Origin: Xanthobacteraceae bacterium
Lineage (GTDB): Bacteria; Pseudomonadota; Alphaproteobacteria; Rhizobiales; Xanthobacteraceae
Assembly: GCA_023954195.1 (NCBI GenBank)
Contig: JAMLIK010000005.1
Span: 186,001 to 250,000 of the forward strand
Reading direction: 5' to 3'
Length of the DNA: 64,000 nucleotides
A model generated the notes under the pieces. It had not been told where the DNA came from. It did no database searches and worked only from the letters and a program-made list of their open reading frames with translations. The position numbers and the translations under genes were made by a program. Positions within the stretch are counted from its first letter, which is position 1. Each line of letters starts with the position of its first letter. This document shows, one piece after another, positions 49,081 to 58,107 of the stretch.

Positions 49081-49371
49081 ATGGTGACGCCGCATTCTTG
49101 GGGAACCCGCGTTGTGAGCCACATCTGTCGCCCGGTCTCGTCCCGGTGGGCCGTGATACTGTTGACCGCCGCCACGCTGGCGTTGGCCGGTTGCGGGCGG
49201 AAAGGCCCGCTCGAATTGCCGCCCAACGCGCCGCCGCAGGCGGCCGCGAAGCAGGAGGCCGCGCCTTCGCAGCCGGGCAGCGTGTTCAATCCGTCGCCCG
49301 AGCACAACAGGGAGCCGACGGCGGCCCGGGGCCGCAACCGGTCATTCGTTCTCGATCCGCTACTGGATTGA
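49081..49371 (+). CDS. small lipoprotein (LptM/YifL-like)
   Basis: A 96-residue lipoprotein. The hydrophobic h-region ends in the lipobox LALAGC, and the mature start is CGRKGPLELPP, the family hallmark upstream of lysA. In E. coli, LptM binds the LptD/E outer-membrane LPS translocon. The C-terminal part is Pro/Ala-rich and ends RNRSFVLDPLLD. The start at 49081 (ATG) or the GTG at 49114 is possible. It ends 6 bases before lysA, so it is in an operon with it. Confidence 0.85.
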   Translation: MVTPHSWGTRVVSHICRPVSSRWAVILLTAATLALAGCGRKGPLELPPNAPPQAAAKQEAAPSQPGSVFNPSPEHNREPTAARGRNRSFVLDPLLD

Positions 49372-49377
49372 ACTCCG

Positions 49378-50643
49378 ATGCGCCATTTCGACTATCGCGA
49401 CGGCGTGCTGCACGCCGAATCCGTTGACCTGTCGGCGGTCGCGGACGCCGTCGGCACGCCGTTCTATTGCTATTCGACGGCGACGCTGGAGCGTCACTAC
49501 CGCGTCTTCACCGAAGCCTTCGCCGGCACCGATCACCTGGTCTGCTACGCGATGAAGGCCAACTCGAACCAGTCGGTGCTGCGCACGCTGGCGAAGCTCG
49601 GCGCGGGGGCCGACGTGGTGTCGGGCGGCGAGCTCAGGCGCGCGCTGGCGGCGGGGATTCCGGCCGACAAGATTCTGTTTTCCGGGGTCGGCAAGACCAC
49701 CGACGAATTACGGCTCGCGGTGTCGCACGGCATCCGCTGCATCAACATCGAATCCGAGCCGGAGCTTGAACTGCTGTCGCAAATCGCCGCGCGGATGGGC
49801 CGCGTCGCGCCGATCTCGATCCGCGTCAACCCGGATGTCGATTCCGGCACCCATGCCAAGATTTCCACCGGCAAGTCGGAGAACAAGTTCGGCATCCCCA
49901 TCGCCCGCGCGCGCGAGGTTTACGCGCGGGCGGCGAAGCTGCCCGGCATCGAGGTCAGCGGCGTCGACATGCACATCGGCAGCCAGATCACCGATCTCGG
50001 GCCGATGGAGGCGGCGTTCCGGCTGCTGGCGGAGTTCGTCACCGTGCTGCGCGGCGACGGCCACGCCATCAGCCACGTCGATTTCGGCGGCGGCCTGGGC
50101 GTGCCCTATTACGAGGATCGCGCTGCGCCGCCGGAGCCGCTGGCCTATGCCGCGATGGTCAAGCGCGTGACGCACAATCTCGGCTGCACGCTGATGTTCG
50201 AGCCGGGCCGCATGATCGTCGGCAACGCCGGCATTCTGGTGAGCCGGGTGATCTATGTGAAGCACGGCGACGCCCGCAACTTCGTCATCATCGACGCGGC
50301 GATGAACGATCTGATCCGCCCGACGCTCTATGAAGCCTATCACCAGATCCTGCCGGTGCGCGCCGCCGCGCCGGGCGCGCCGGTGCTGGTGGCCGACGTG
50401 GTCGGCCCGGTGTGCGAGACCGGCGATTATCTGGCGCTCGGCCGCGCGCTGCCGGAGCCGAAGGCCGGCGATCTGCTCGCGATCATGACCGCCGGCGCCT
50501 ACGGCGCGGTGCAGGCCGGCACCTACAACACCAGACCATTGGTCCCCGAGGTGCTGGTGAAGGGCGACCGCTACGCCGTGGTGCGCCCACGCATCGATGT
50601 CGAGCAGTTGATCGCGATGGACACGCCCGCGCCGTGGCTGTGA
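49378..50643 (+). CDS. lysA: diaminopimelate decarboxylase
   Basis: A 421-residue PLP enzyme converting meso-diaminopimelate to lysine. The PLP-binding Lys60 lies in CYAMKANSNQSVL. The glycine-rich phosphate cradle HVDFGGGLGVPY and the C-terminal substrate motifs GPVCETGDYLA and TAGAYGAVQAGTYN are visible. The length is typical. The gene follows the lipoprotein gene by 6 bases. Confidence 0.97.
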   Translation: MRHFDYRDGVLHAESVDLSAVADAVGTPFYCYSTATLERHYRVFTEAFAGTDHLVCYAMKANSNQSVLRTLAKLGAGADVVSGGELRRALAAGIPADKILFSGVGKTTDELRLAVSHGIRCINIESEPELELLSQIAARMGRVAPISIRVNPDVDSGTHAKISTGKSENKFGIPIARAREVYARAAKLPGIEVSGVDMHIGSQITDLGPMEAAFRLLAEFVTVLRGDGHAISHVDFGGGLGVPYYEDRAAPPEPLAYAAMVKRVTHNLGCTLMFEPGRMIVGNAGILVSRVIYVKHGDARNFVIIDAAMNDLIRPTLYEAYHQILPVRAAAPGAPVLVADVVGPVCETGDYLALGRALPEPKAGDLLAIMTAGAYGAVQAGTYNTRPLVPEVLVKGDRYAVVRPRIDVEQLIAMDTPAPWL

Positions 50644-50689
50644 ACGGGCCGCGAAACCGGAGCAGCTTGTCTTCTGGCGTAAACAAAAT

Positions 50690-50776
50690 CGTCATTGCCG
50701 GGCTTGACCCGGCAATCCATCCGCTTCAAGCGACTCTTCTTTTTGATGGATGCGCGGGTCAAGCCCGCGCATGACG
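50690..50776. repeat. palindromic intergenic repeat
   Basis: The same family as 16362-16436: the left part CGTCATTGCCGGGCTTGACC...ATCCATC and the right part GATGGATGCGCGGGTC...GCGCATGACG. The two halves are swapped in order relative to some copies. It lies between the convergent lysA and dehydrogenase genes. Confidence 0.8.
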
Positions 50777-50799
50777 ATTCCATCCAAACCAAACCCGCT

Positions 50800-51690
50800 C
50801 TAACTTTTCGCCCCCACCACCACGCCGGCGCGGCGCTCGATCGGCTGGATCGCGGCGGTGAAATCGGACTCCGCGCCCATCTCGGCGATCACCGTCTCCC
50901 ATAATTTGCCGACCGCCTCGGCGACGTCGAGCGACAGCCCGAGCGACTTCGCTTCTTCGAGGCAGAGCCGCACGTCCTTCACCATCAGCCCGGTGGCGAA
51001 GCCGAAGTCGAAGCTGCGCGGCAGCACCGATTTCGGAAACTTGTCGCGGCTGGCGCTGTTGATGCCGGAGCCGGCGTTGATGACCTCGATCATCACCGCG
51101 GGATCGAGCCCGGCCTTGACGCCCATCACCACGGCCTCCGAGGTCGCGACGATGGCGGTGGCGGAGAGGAAGTTATTGGCGAGCTTCATGGTCTGCGCCG
51201 AACCCGGCTTCTCGCCGATGAAGAACACCTTGCCGATCACATCTAACACCGGCTTCAGCGCGTCGAACTCGGCGCGCGGGCCGGACACCATCACCGCCAG
51301 CGTGCCCTTCTCGGCGCCGCCGACGCCGCCGGAGACCGGACTGTCGAGTTGCACGATGCCGCGCCGCGACAGCAGGTCGTGAATCCGCACCGCCATCCGC
51401 GAGCCGATGGTGGAGAGATCGACGAAGCGTTTCACCCGCTGCCCGGCGATGACGCCGTCGGCGCCGGTGGCCACCTCCAGCGAGGCTTGCAGCGACGGCA
51501 GGCTCGCCAGCACGGTCTCGACGCGGTCGGCGACGTCTTTCGGCGATGCCGCCGCCTCCGCGCCGAGCGCGGCCAGCGCAGCCATCGCCTCGCGGCGCTG
51601 GTCGAACGCGACCAGCCGGTGTCCGGCCTCGATCAGGCGGCGGGCCATCGGGAAGCCCATCTTCCCCAGCCCGATGAATCCGATGTCCAT
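50800..51690 (-). CDS. beta-hydroxyacid dehydrogenase family protein (HIBADH/tartronate-semialdehyde reductase-like)
   Basis: A 296-residue NAD(P)-dependent enzyme. The nucleotide-binding motif is GFIGLGKMGFPMARRL (4-19). The substrate-binding DSPVSGGVGGAEKGTL and the catalytic-Lys motif GSAQTMKLANNFL are as in 3-hydroxyisobutyrate dehydrogenases. The exact substrate is uncertain. The start at 51690 is 12 bases after the stop of the upstream decarboxylase-like gene, so the two form an operon. Confidence 0.9.
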   Translation of the reverse strand: MDIGFIGLGKMGFPMARRLIEAGHRLVAFDQRREAMAALAALGAEAAASPKDVADRVETVLASLPSLQASLEVATGADGVIAGQRVKRFVDLSTIGSRMAVRIHDLLSRRGIVQLDSPVSGGVGGAEKGTLAVMVSGPRAEFDALKPVLDVIGKVFFIGEKPGSAQTMKLANNFLSATAIVATSEAVVMGVKAGLDPAVMIEVINAGSGINSASRDKFPKSVLPRSFDFGFATGLMVKDVRLCLEEAKSLGLSLDVAEAVGKLWETVIAEMGAESDFTAAIQPIERRAGVVVGAKS

Positions 51691-51701
51691 CGCGTTTCCC
51701 C

Positions 51702-52082
51702 TCACGCCTTGTCGAGTTCGGCGAACACCTCGCGGGCGATGCGGAAACTGTCGACGCCGGCCGGAATGCCGGCGTAGCAGGCGACCTGCATCAGCACCTC
51801 GCGGATTTCGTCGCGGGTCACGCCGTTGGTGATCGCGCCCTTGATGTGGGCGCGCAATTCGTGCGGCCGGTTGAGGATCGAGATCATGGCGAGGTTGAGC
51901 ATGCTGCGGGTCTTGCGCGGCAGGCCGTCGCGGCCCCAGATCGCGCCCCAGCAATATTCCGTCACCAGTTCCTGGAACGGCTTGTTGAAATCGTCGGAAT
52001 TCTTCAGCGCGTTGGCGACGTAGGTCTCGCCGAGCACCTCCTTGCGGATTTGCAGTCCCTTGTCGTGCGTCGCCTTGTCCAT
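51702..52082 (-). CDS. carboxymuconolactone decarboxylase family protein
   Basis: A 126-residue AhpD-fold protein resembling PcaC (4-carboxymuconolactone decarboxylase). Motifs are EYCWGAIWGRDGLPRKTRSM, LNRPHELRAHIKGAITNGV and EVLMQVACYAGIPAG. A His and a Cys in the last two segments occupy the AhpD-type active site. No other protocatechuate genes are in view, so it may act on another substrate with the adjacent dehydrogenase. The start at 52082 (MDKATHDKG). Confidence 0.85.
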   Translation of the reverse strand: MDKATHDKGLQIRKEVLGETYVANALKNSDDFNKPFQELVTEYCWGAIWGRDGLPRKTRSMLNLAMISILNRPHELRAHIKGAITNGVTRDEIREVLMQVACYAGIPAGVDSFRIAREVFAELDKA

Positions 52083-52268
52083 GGATCGATCCTCTCGTGT
52101 CGGGGGTTGAATGGCTGAAGCGACGTTACGGCCTTGCGTCACCCGCGTCACGCCTGCGGGTCATGCAAGTTCCGCGGGCCGCGTTGCCAGCGGCGGGGCC
52201 ATAGGGCGGGGCCATGCCTCAAAGCCGCCGTTGTGGTAGGGTGGGGTTGGGCAACCGGGAGATTGATC

Positions 52269-54788
52269 TTGAACGCCGCCACGCCACATCCAGCCGGGCC
52301 GGAACACGAATTGTCGCGCGCCCTGCGGCGCGCCACGTGGTCGCTCGCCTGGGAACGCGGCTGGCCGCACGCGGCCCGCATGCTCTGCGTCGTCGGGCTG
52401 TTCCTGGCGGCCTCCTGGGCCGGGCTGTGGCTGGCGCTGCCGTTCACCGGGCGAATCGTCGCGCTGGCGTTGTTCGCCGCGCTGGGTCTGGCGGCGCTGG
52501 TCCCGCTGGTCCGGTTCCGCTGGCCGCGCCGCGACGAGGCGCTGGGCCGGCTCGACAAAGGCAGCGGCGTCCGCCATCGCCCGGTGACCGCGCTGGCCGA
52601 CACGGTGTCGTCGCGGGACCCGGTGGCGCTGGCGCTGTGGCAGGCGCAGCGGCAACGCACGCTGGCGGCGCTGAAGGGGATTCGCGCCGGCCTGCCGTCG
52701 CCGCGGCTGGCGCTGCACGATCCCTGGGCGGTGCGCGCGCTGGTGCTGCTGCTGGTGGTGACCACCGCCATCGCCGCCGGCGGCGACCGCACGGCGCGGC
52801 TCGCGGCGGCGTTCGACTGGAATGGCGTGCTCGCGCCCGCCAATGTCCGGGTCGACGCCTGGGTGACGCCGCCGCTCTATACCGGCAAGCCGCCGGTAAT
52901 TTTGTCGGCGGCCAACAAGGACGCCGCGACCGCCGAGGCGACGCCGCTGTCGGTGCCGGCCGGCAGCACCCTGATCGTCCGCGCCAGCGGCGGCAAGCTC
53001 GATGTCGCCGTCAGCGGCGGCCTCGGCGAGGCGGAGCCGGCGACCGAGGCCCCGCACGGCGCCAGCGAACGTCGCTTCACCATCGCCGGCGACGGCGTCG
53101 CGCAGGTCCGCGCCCCCTCGGGGCAGCCGCGCTGGTCGTTCGTCGCGGTGCCGGACCGGCCGCCGACCATCGCGCTCGCCAAGGACCCGGAGCGGCAGGC
53201 GCGCGGCGCGCTGCAACTGACCTATCAGATCGACGACGACTACGGCGTCACCGAAGCTCACGCCCGGTTCAACGTCCGCGCCGGCGATCCGCCGGCGAGC
53301 GGCGCGACCACGGCGGCGCGGCCGCTGTTCGATCCGCCGCAACTGACGTTGACGCTGCCCAACGCGCGGACCCGCAAGGGCGTCGGCCAGACCGGCAAGG
53401 ATTTCAGCGAGGACCCCTACGCCGGCGCCGAGATGACGCTGACGCTGACGGCGCGCGACGAGGCCGGCAACGAGGGCCGCAGCGAAGCCTACGCCATGCG
53501 GCTGCCGGAACGGCTGTTCACCAAGCCCCTGGCGCGCGCCCTGATCGAGCAGCGCCGCGATCTGGCGCTCGACGCCAACCGGGGCGCGCAGGTGCAACTG
53601 GCGCTGAAGGCGCTGCTGATCGCGCCCGAAGCCTTCACCCCGGACGCCGGGCAATATCTCGGCCTGCGCATGGTGGCGCGGCAGGCCGAGCGGGCGCGCA
53701 CCGACGATGCCTGGCGCGAGGTGGTGGCGAGCCTGTGGGCCTTGGCGGTGGCGATCGAGGACAGCGACATCACCGACGTCGACAAGGCGCTGCGGGCGGC
53801 GCAGGACGCCCTGAAGCAGGCGCTGGAGCGCGGCGCCAGCGACGAGGAAATCAAGAAGCTCACCGAGAATCTGCGCGCGGCGCTGGACAAGTTCCTGCAG
53901 CAACTGGCCCAGCGGCTGCGCGACAATCCGCAGCAACTGGCGCGCCCGCTCGATCCCAACGCCCGCGTCATGCGGCAGCAGGATCTCGACAGCATGATCG
54001 AGCGCATGGAACGGCTGTCACGCTCCGGCGACAAGGACGCCGCCAAGCAGTTGCTCGATCAACTGGCGCAGATGCTCGAAAACTTGCAGATGGCGCGGCC
54101 GGGCCAGGGCGGCGACGGCGACATGCAGCAGTCGCTCAACGAACTCGGCGACATGATCCGCAAGCAGCAGCAGTTGCGCGACAAGACCTTCAAGCAGGGT
54201 CAGGATTCGCGGCGCGACCGTCAGCTCGGGCGGCAGGGCGACCGCGACGCCATGAACGGCCTGCAACAGGACCAGCAGGCGCTGCGCGAGCGGCTGCGCA
54301 AGCTTCAGGAACAGTTGGCGCAGCAGGGCATGCAGCCGGGCCAGCAGGGAGAGGGCGAGGACGGCGAGGGTCAGGGCGGCGAGGGTCAGGACGGTCTGGG
54401 CTCCGCCGGCTCGGCGATGGGCGAGGCCGACGGCCAGCTCGGCGACGGCAACGCCGACGGCGCGGTGACGTCGCAAGGGCGCGCGCTCGATGCCTTGCGC
54501 AAGGGCGCGCAGGATCTGGCGCGGGCGATGCAGCAGGGCGGCGAAGGCCAGCAGAACGGCCCTGGCGATCGCCTCGGCCGCCAGCAGAGCGGCGGCAACC
54601 GCACCGACCCGCTGGGACGTCCGCTGCGCGGGCGCGAGCTGGGCGACGACCAGACGGTAAAAATCCCCGGCGAGATCGACGTGCAGCGGGTGCGCCGTAT
54701 CCTTGAGGAATTGCGCCGCCGGCTGGCCGACCCGCAGCGGCCACAGATCGAACTCGACTACATCGAGCGGCTGTTGAAGGATTATTGA
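52269..54788 (+). CDS. TIGR02302/DUF4175 family membrane protein
   Basis: An 839-residue protein characteristic of alphaproteobacteria. Two hydrophobic helices (about 38-60 and 62-82) and a third near 160-175 anchor it. A large periplasmic-type region follows, then long coiled-coil stretches (545-700) rich in Gln/Asp/Arg and a Gly/Gln/Glu low-complexity segment (695-800). The end is a conserved LRRRLADPQRPQIELDYIERLLKDY-like helix. The function is unknown. The start is TTG at 52269 with GGGAGA upstream; it is divergent from the decarboxylase-like gene. Confidence 0.85.
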   Translation: MNAATPHPAGPEHELSRALRRATWSLAWERGWPHAARMLCVVGLFLAASWAGLWLALPFTGRIVALALFAALGLAALVPLVRFRWPRRDEALGRLDKGSGVRHRPVTALADTVSSRDPVALALWQAQRQRTLAALKGIRAGLPSPRLALHDPWAVRALVLLLVVTTAIAAGGDRTARLAAAFDWNGVLAPANVRVDAWVTPPLYTGKPPVILSAANKDAATAEATPLSVPAGSTLIVRASGGKLDVAVSGGLGEAEPATEAPHGASERRFTIAGDGVAQVRAPSGQPRWSFVAVPDRPPTIALAKDPERQARGALQLTYQIDDDYGVTEAHARFNVRAGDPPASGATTAARPLFDPPQLTLTLPNARTRKGVGQTGKDFSEDPYAGAEMTLTLTARDEAGNEGRSEAYAMRLPERLFTKPLARALIEQRRDLALDANRGAQVQLALKALLIAPEAFTPDAGQYLGLRMVARQAERARTDDAWREVVASLWALAVAIEDSDITDVDKALRAAQDALKQALERGASDEEIKKLTENLRAALDKFLQQLAQRLRDNPQQLARPLDPNARVMRQQDLDSMIERMERLSRSGDKDAAKQLLDQLAQMLENLQMARPGQGGDGDMQQSLNELGDMIRKQQQLRDKTFKQGQDSRRDRQLGRQGDRDAMNGLQQDQQALRERLRKLQEQLAQQGMQPGQQGEGEDGEGQGGEGQDGLGSAGSAMGEADGQLGDGNADGAVTSQGRALDALRKGAQDLARAMQQGGEGQQNGPGDRLGRQQSGGNRTDPLGRPLRGRELGDDQTVKIPGEIDVQRVRRILEELRRRLADPQRPQIELDYIERLLKDY

Positions 54789-54818
54789 GAGATTTCCGCT
54801 TTTGACGAAAACATCCAC

Positions 54819-54894
54819 GGTCATGCCCCGACTTGATCCGGGCATCCATCTTTTTTGAAAATGATGGATTGCCGGGTCAAGCCCGGCAATGACA
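54819..54894. repeat. palindromic intergenic repeat
   Basis: The same family as 16362-16436: GGTCATGCCCCGACTTGATCC...ATCCATC and GATGGATTGCCGGGTC...GGCAATGACA. It lies between the convergent TIGR02302 and CpdR-like genes. Confidence 0.8.
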
Positions 54895-54909
54895 TTGAAT
54901 CTCGCGGTG

Positions 54910-55284
54910 CTACCGCTGGCGCGACGCCAGCGCGCCGTTGACCGCGGCCCGGATGTCGGCGACCGAGAACGGCTTGGTGACAACGTCGTGGACGATGGCG
55001 CTGAGGTTGGAGGCGCGTTCGCGCTGGTCGGCGAAACCGGTCATCAGCAACACGGTAAGGTCGGGAAAGTCGCGCGCGACCGCAAGCGCCAGCGCAATGC
55101 CGTCCATCACCGGCATCTTGATATCGGTAAGCAGGAGATCGAACGCGCCGTCCTCGCGCGCGAGAATGTCGAGCGCCTCGGCGCCGTCCTCGGCGGTGAC
55201 GGTGTGGTGGCCGTCCATGGCGACCGCGCGCGCGACCAGAATGCGCATCGAGTCTTCATCGTCGGCGATCAGGACGCGCGGCAT
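54910..55284 (-). CDS. CpdR-like single-domain response regulator
   Basis: A 124-residue receiver domain. The acidic residues are D8/D9, the phospho-acceptor Asp54 (LLTDIKMPVMDG), Thr82 (MTGF) and Lys104 (TKPF). It closely resembles Caulobacter CpdR, which primes ClpXP for cell-cycle-dependent proteolysis; the resemblance is by overall sequence and size, not proof. The gene is followed on the same strand by nothing; upstream is the zinc-ribbon gene. Confidence 0.82.
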   Translation of the reverse strand: MPRVLIADDEDSMRILVARAVAMDGHHTVTAEDGAEALDILAREDGAFDLLLTDIKMPVMDGIALALAVARDFPDLTVLLMTGFADQRERASNLSAIVHDVVTKPFSVADIRAAVNGALASRQR

Positions 55285-55312
55285 GACGGTTCTCCCGGTC
55301 GGATCCGACGCA

Positions 55313-56173
55313 CTATACGCCGCTCGTGGCGAGGTCGTGTCGGTTGAAGAAGCGCACGTCGATGTGACGGGCCTCCTGCGGCGGCGTCGCCAGCCGCGAG
55401 CGGAACCGGGTTTTTTCGCCGGGCTTCAGCCTGGCTTGCTCAAGCACGGCGTTCCACGCGTAGATTTCGACGCCCCTGGCGTCGCGCACGACAAAGCGCA
55501 GACGGGGCAGATCCACGGCTTTCCGCGCGATATCGACGACGTTGCCCTCGATCACCAGCACCTGCTTGGCGTCGACCGTCTCGGTCGTAACCTTGACGTC
55601 CCTGATGGCGAGGCCGCGCAGGTTCACCTCAAGGCCGATCATCCGGTAGAACAACGCGGTCTGCGGCAACAACCGGACGATCTCGGCCCGCCACATCACG
55701 AGCCCCGCCGCCAGCGCCGCCAGCGCCACGCAGGCGACCGGCAGCGTCAGGATCGGCCGGCGGGCGCGGCGCGGCCGGTCGCCGCGCCGGCGCAGCCAGG
55801 ATTTGAATCGCGGTTGGCGCGGCGACGGCCCGGCGGCGAACCGGCCGGACAGCGGCGGATCGTCGGAAAGATCGTTCCGGTGGCCGCCCGGCAGTTCGGC
55901 GGCGATCGACGGGCTGTCGATGATCGGCGTCTCGGCCGGCGGCGCCATGTCCGCCGGTGCGCCCGCGCGCCATTCCGGCGTTTCCTGGCCGTCCGACTCC
56001 GGGGCCGCATCGGCCGAGGCCAGCAGCACCGGGACCGCCGCGTCCGCGGTTTCCTCGGGCCGCGCCAGCCAGATTTCCTTGCAGCGCGCGCACCGCACCA
56101 TTCGCCCGGCGGGACCGAGCCGGGCCGGATCGATGGCGAAGAAGGTCGCGCAATGGGGGCAAACGATGGTCAT
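55313..56173 (-). CDS. zinc-ribbon (MJ0042) and DUF3426 membrane protein
   Basis: A 286-residue protein. The N-terminal zinc ribbon has CX2C...CX2C (C5, C8, C28, C31). A Pro/Ala-rich linker, a transmembrane helix (141-161) and a C-terminal immunoglobulin-like DUF3426 domain (about 175-275: LAIRDVKV, VLVIEGNVVDIA, RFVVRDARGVEIY) follow. It resembles proteins next to ftsE in alphaproteobacteria. The function is unknown. It is divergent from ftsE. Confidence 0.85.
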   Translation of the reverse strand: MTIVCPHCATFFAIDPARLGPAGRMVRCARCKEIWLARPEETADAAVPVLLASADAAPESDGQETPEWRAGAPADMAPPAETPIIDSPSIAAELPGGHRNDLSDDPPLSGRFAAGPSPRQPRFKSWLRRRGDRPRRARRPILTLPVACVALAALAAGLVMWRAEIVRLLPQTALFYRMIGLEVNLRGLAIRDVKVTTETVDAKQVLVIEGNVVDIARKAVDLPRLRFVVRDARGVEIYAWNAVLEQARLKPGEKTRFRSRLATPPQEARHIDVRFFNRHDLATSGV

Positions 56174-56363
56174 GAGCGAATCGCCGCTTGATGTGTCCCC
56201 GGCAGCTTAAGCCGCCGTCCGTTAACGAACCGGAAACCATAATTGACGCACAACCGTTAAGAAGTTTTTCATGGTGTCGCGGCCGGACCGAAGCGCTTGC
56301 GCGGGCGAGCGGTCCGTCGCGTCGCCCGGGTCCTGTCACGCGAACGCTCGAACGGAGCTGCCT

Positions 56364-57023
56364 GTGGTCCGGTTCGAAAATGTCGGATTGCGCTACGGGC
56401 TCGGCCCGGAGATTTTGCGCGACCTCAATTTCCAGATTCCCGCGCATTCGTTCCAGTTTCTCACCGGCCCCTCCGGCGCCGGCAAGACCTCGCTGCTGCG
56501 GCTGTTGTTCCTGTCGCTGCGGCCGACCCGCGGGCTGGTGAATCTGTTCGGGCAGGACGTCTCGCTGCTCGGCAAGAACGACGTCGCCGACCTGCGCAAG
56601 CGCATCGGCATCGTGTTGCAGGATTTCCGCCTGCTCGATCACATGACGACCTACGAGAACGTGGCGCTGCCGTTCCGGGTAGTCGGCCGCGCCGAGTCCA
56701 CCTATCGCCGCGAGGTGATCGATCTGTTGAAATGGGTCGGCCTCGGCGAGCGCATGGATGCGCTGCCGCCGATCCTCTCCGGCGGCGAGAAGCAGCGCGC
56801 GGCGATCGCGCGCGCGGTGATCGCGCGGCCCAGCCTGCTATTGGCCGACGAGCCGACCGGCAACGTCGATCCGACGCTCGGCCGCCGTCTGCTGCGGCTG
56901 TTCATCGAGTTGAACAAATCCGGCACCGCCGTCGTCATCGCCACCCACGACATCGGCCTGATGGATCAATACGAGGCGCGGCGGCTGGTGCTGCATCAGG
57001 GACGGCTGCACGTCTATGAGTAA
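56364..57023 (+). CDS. ftsE: cell-division ABC transporter ATP-binding protein FtsE
   Basis: A 219-residue ATPase that, with FtsX, activates peptidoglycan hydrolases at the division site. Walker A GPSGAGKT (35-42), signature LSGGE (138-142), Walker B LLLADE (158-163) and DEPTGNVDP. The GTG at 56364 is chosen because GGAG lies 8 bases upstream and it gives the standard N-terminus MVRFENVGLRYG; the ATG at 56271 would add 31 residues unlike the family. It overlaps ftsX by 8 bases. Confidence 0.95.
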   Translation: MVRFENVGLRYGLGPEILRDLNFQIPAHSFQFLTGPSGAGKTSLLRLLFLSLRPTRGLVNLFGQDVSLLGKNDVADLRKRIGIVLQDFRLLDHMTTYENVALPFRVVGRAESTYRREVIDLLKWVGLGERMDALPPILSGGEKQRAAIARAVIARPSLLLADEPTGNVDPTLGRRLLRLFIELNKSGTAVVIATHDIGLMDQYEARRLVLHQGRLHVYE

Positions 57024-57990
57024 GCGCGACGAGGCGAGGCGCGACGCCCTGGTGGATCTCGGCCGCGAGCAGCCGCAGGTCGCGGCGAAGGCGCGCAACG
57101 TGTCGCCGATCGTGCCGCGCGGCTCGATCGTCGGCCGCGCGCTGCTGGTGGTGGTCGCCATCATGACGTTTCTCGCCTGCATCTCGACCGGCGTCGTGCT
57201 GCTGGTGCATGCCTCCGCGCTGGAATGGCAATCCGACGTCGCCAGCGAACTGACCGTGCAGGTCCGCCCCGTCGAGGGCCGCGACATCGAGCGCGACGTC
57301 GCCGCAGCAGCCGAGGCGCTGCGGGCGCAGCCGGGAATCGTCGACGTGCGGGTTTTCACGCGCGCCGAATCCGGCAAGTTGCTGGAGCCGTGGCTCGGCA
57401 GCGGGCTGTCGCTCGATGAACTGCCGATTCCCCGCGTCATCGTCGGCCGGGTGACGCCGGGCGCGGCGCCGGACCTCGCCGGACTCGACGGAAAGCTGAA
57501 ACAGGTCGCGCCGTCCGCCAGCGTCGACGATCATCGCGCCTGGATCGAGCGGATGCGCACCATGAGCGGCGTCACCGTGCTGGCCGGCATCGGCGTGCTG
57601 GCGCTGGTGCTGATCGCCACCGTCATCTCGGTGTCTTTCGCCACGCGCGGCGCGATGGCGACAAATCGCCCCATCGTCGAGGTGCTGCATTTCGTCGGCG
57701 CCAGCGACCGCTTCATCGCCAACTGTTTCCTGCGGCATTTCCTGCGGCTCGGGCTTGAGGGCGGCATCCTCGGCGGCGGCGCGGCGATGCTGCTGTTCGG
57801 CTTTTCGGAATCGATCGCAGGATGGTTCGCCGGCACGCCGGCGGGCGACCAGTTCGTGGCGCTGCTCGGGACGTTTGCGCTGCAACCGTCCGGTTACGCG
57901 GTGCTGGCCGGTCAAACAATCTTGATCGCCGCGGTGACCGGCTGGGCGTCGCGCCGCACTTTATTCGCAACGCTGGACGATATCGGGTGA
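57016..57990 (+). CDS. ftsX: cell-division permease FtsX
   Basis: A 324-residue membrane partner of FtsE. A cytoplasmic N-terminus (about 1-40) precedes the first helix (LLVVVAIMTFLACISTGVVLL), a periplasmic domain (70-170) and three C-terminal helices, including VTVLAGIGVLALVLIATVISVS and the FtsX-type NCFLRHFLRLGLEGGILGGG. Its start overlaps the ftsE end by 8 bases, so translation is coupled. A ydcF-like gene follows. Confidence 0.93.
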   Translation: MSKRDEARRDALVDLGREQPQVAAKARNVSPIVPRGSIVGRALLVVVAIMTFLACISTGVVLLVHASALEWQSDVASELTVQVRPVEGRDIERDVAAAAEALRAQPGIVDVRVFTRAESGKLLEPWLGSGLSLDELPIPRVIVGRVTPGAAPDLAGLDGKLKQVAPSASVDDHRAWIERMRTMSGVTVLAGIGVLALVLIATVISVSFATRGAMATNRPIVEVLHFVGASDRFIANCFLRHFLRLGLEGGILGGGAAMLLFGFSESIAGWFAGTPAGDQFVALLGTFALQPSGYAVLAGQTILIAAVTGWASRRTLFATLDDIG

Positions 57991-58107
57991 GGCGGGTCGG
58001 GTCGGCGCGCATTCGGCGATGGGGCTGCCCTTCGCGAAAATCCGCGCTAGACTTGATCCTGGCCAAAGCCACGATCGGGACGAAGGATAAAGTCAGTCGG
58101 CATCGTC

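Noticed and set aside
52161-53936. 591-residue minus-strand frame opposite the TIGR02302 gene
   Set aside because: Antisense shadow; composition is Arg/Gly/Gln-rich without motifs.
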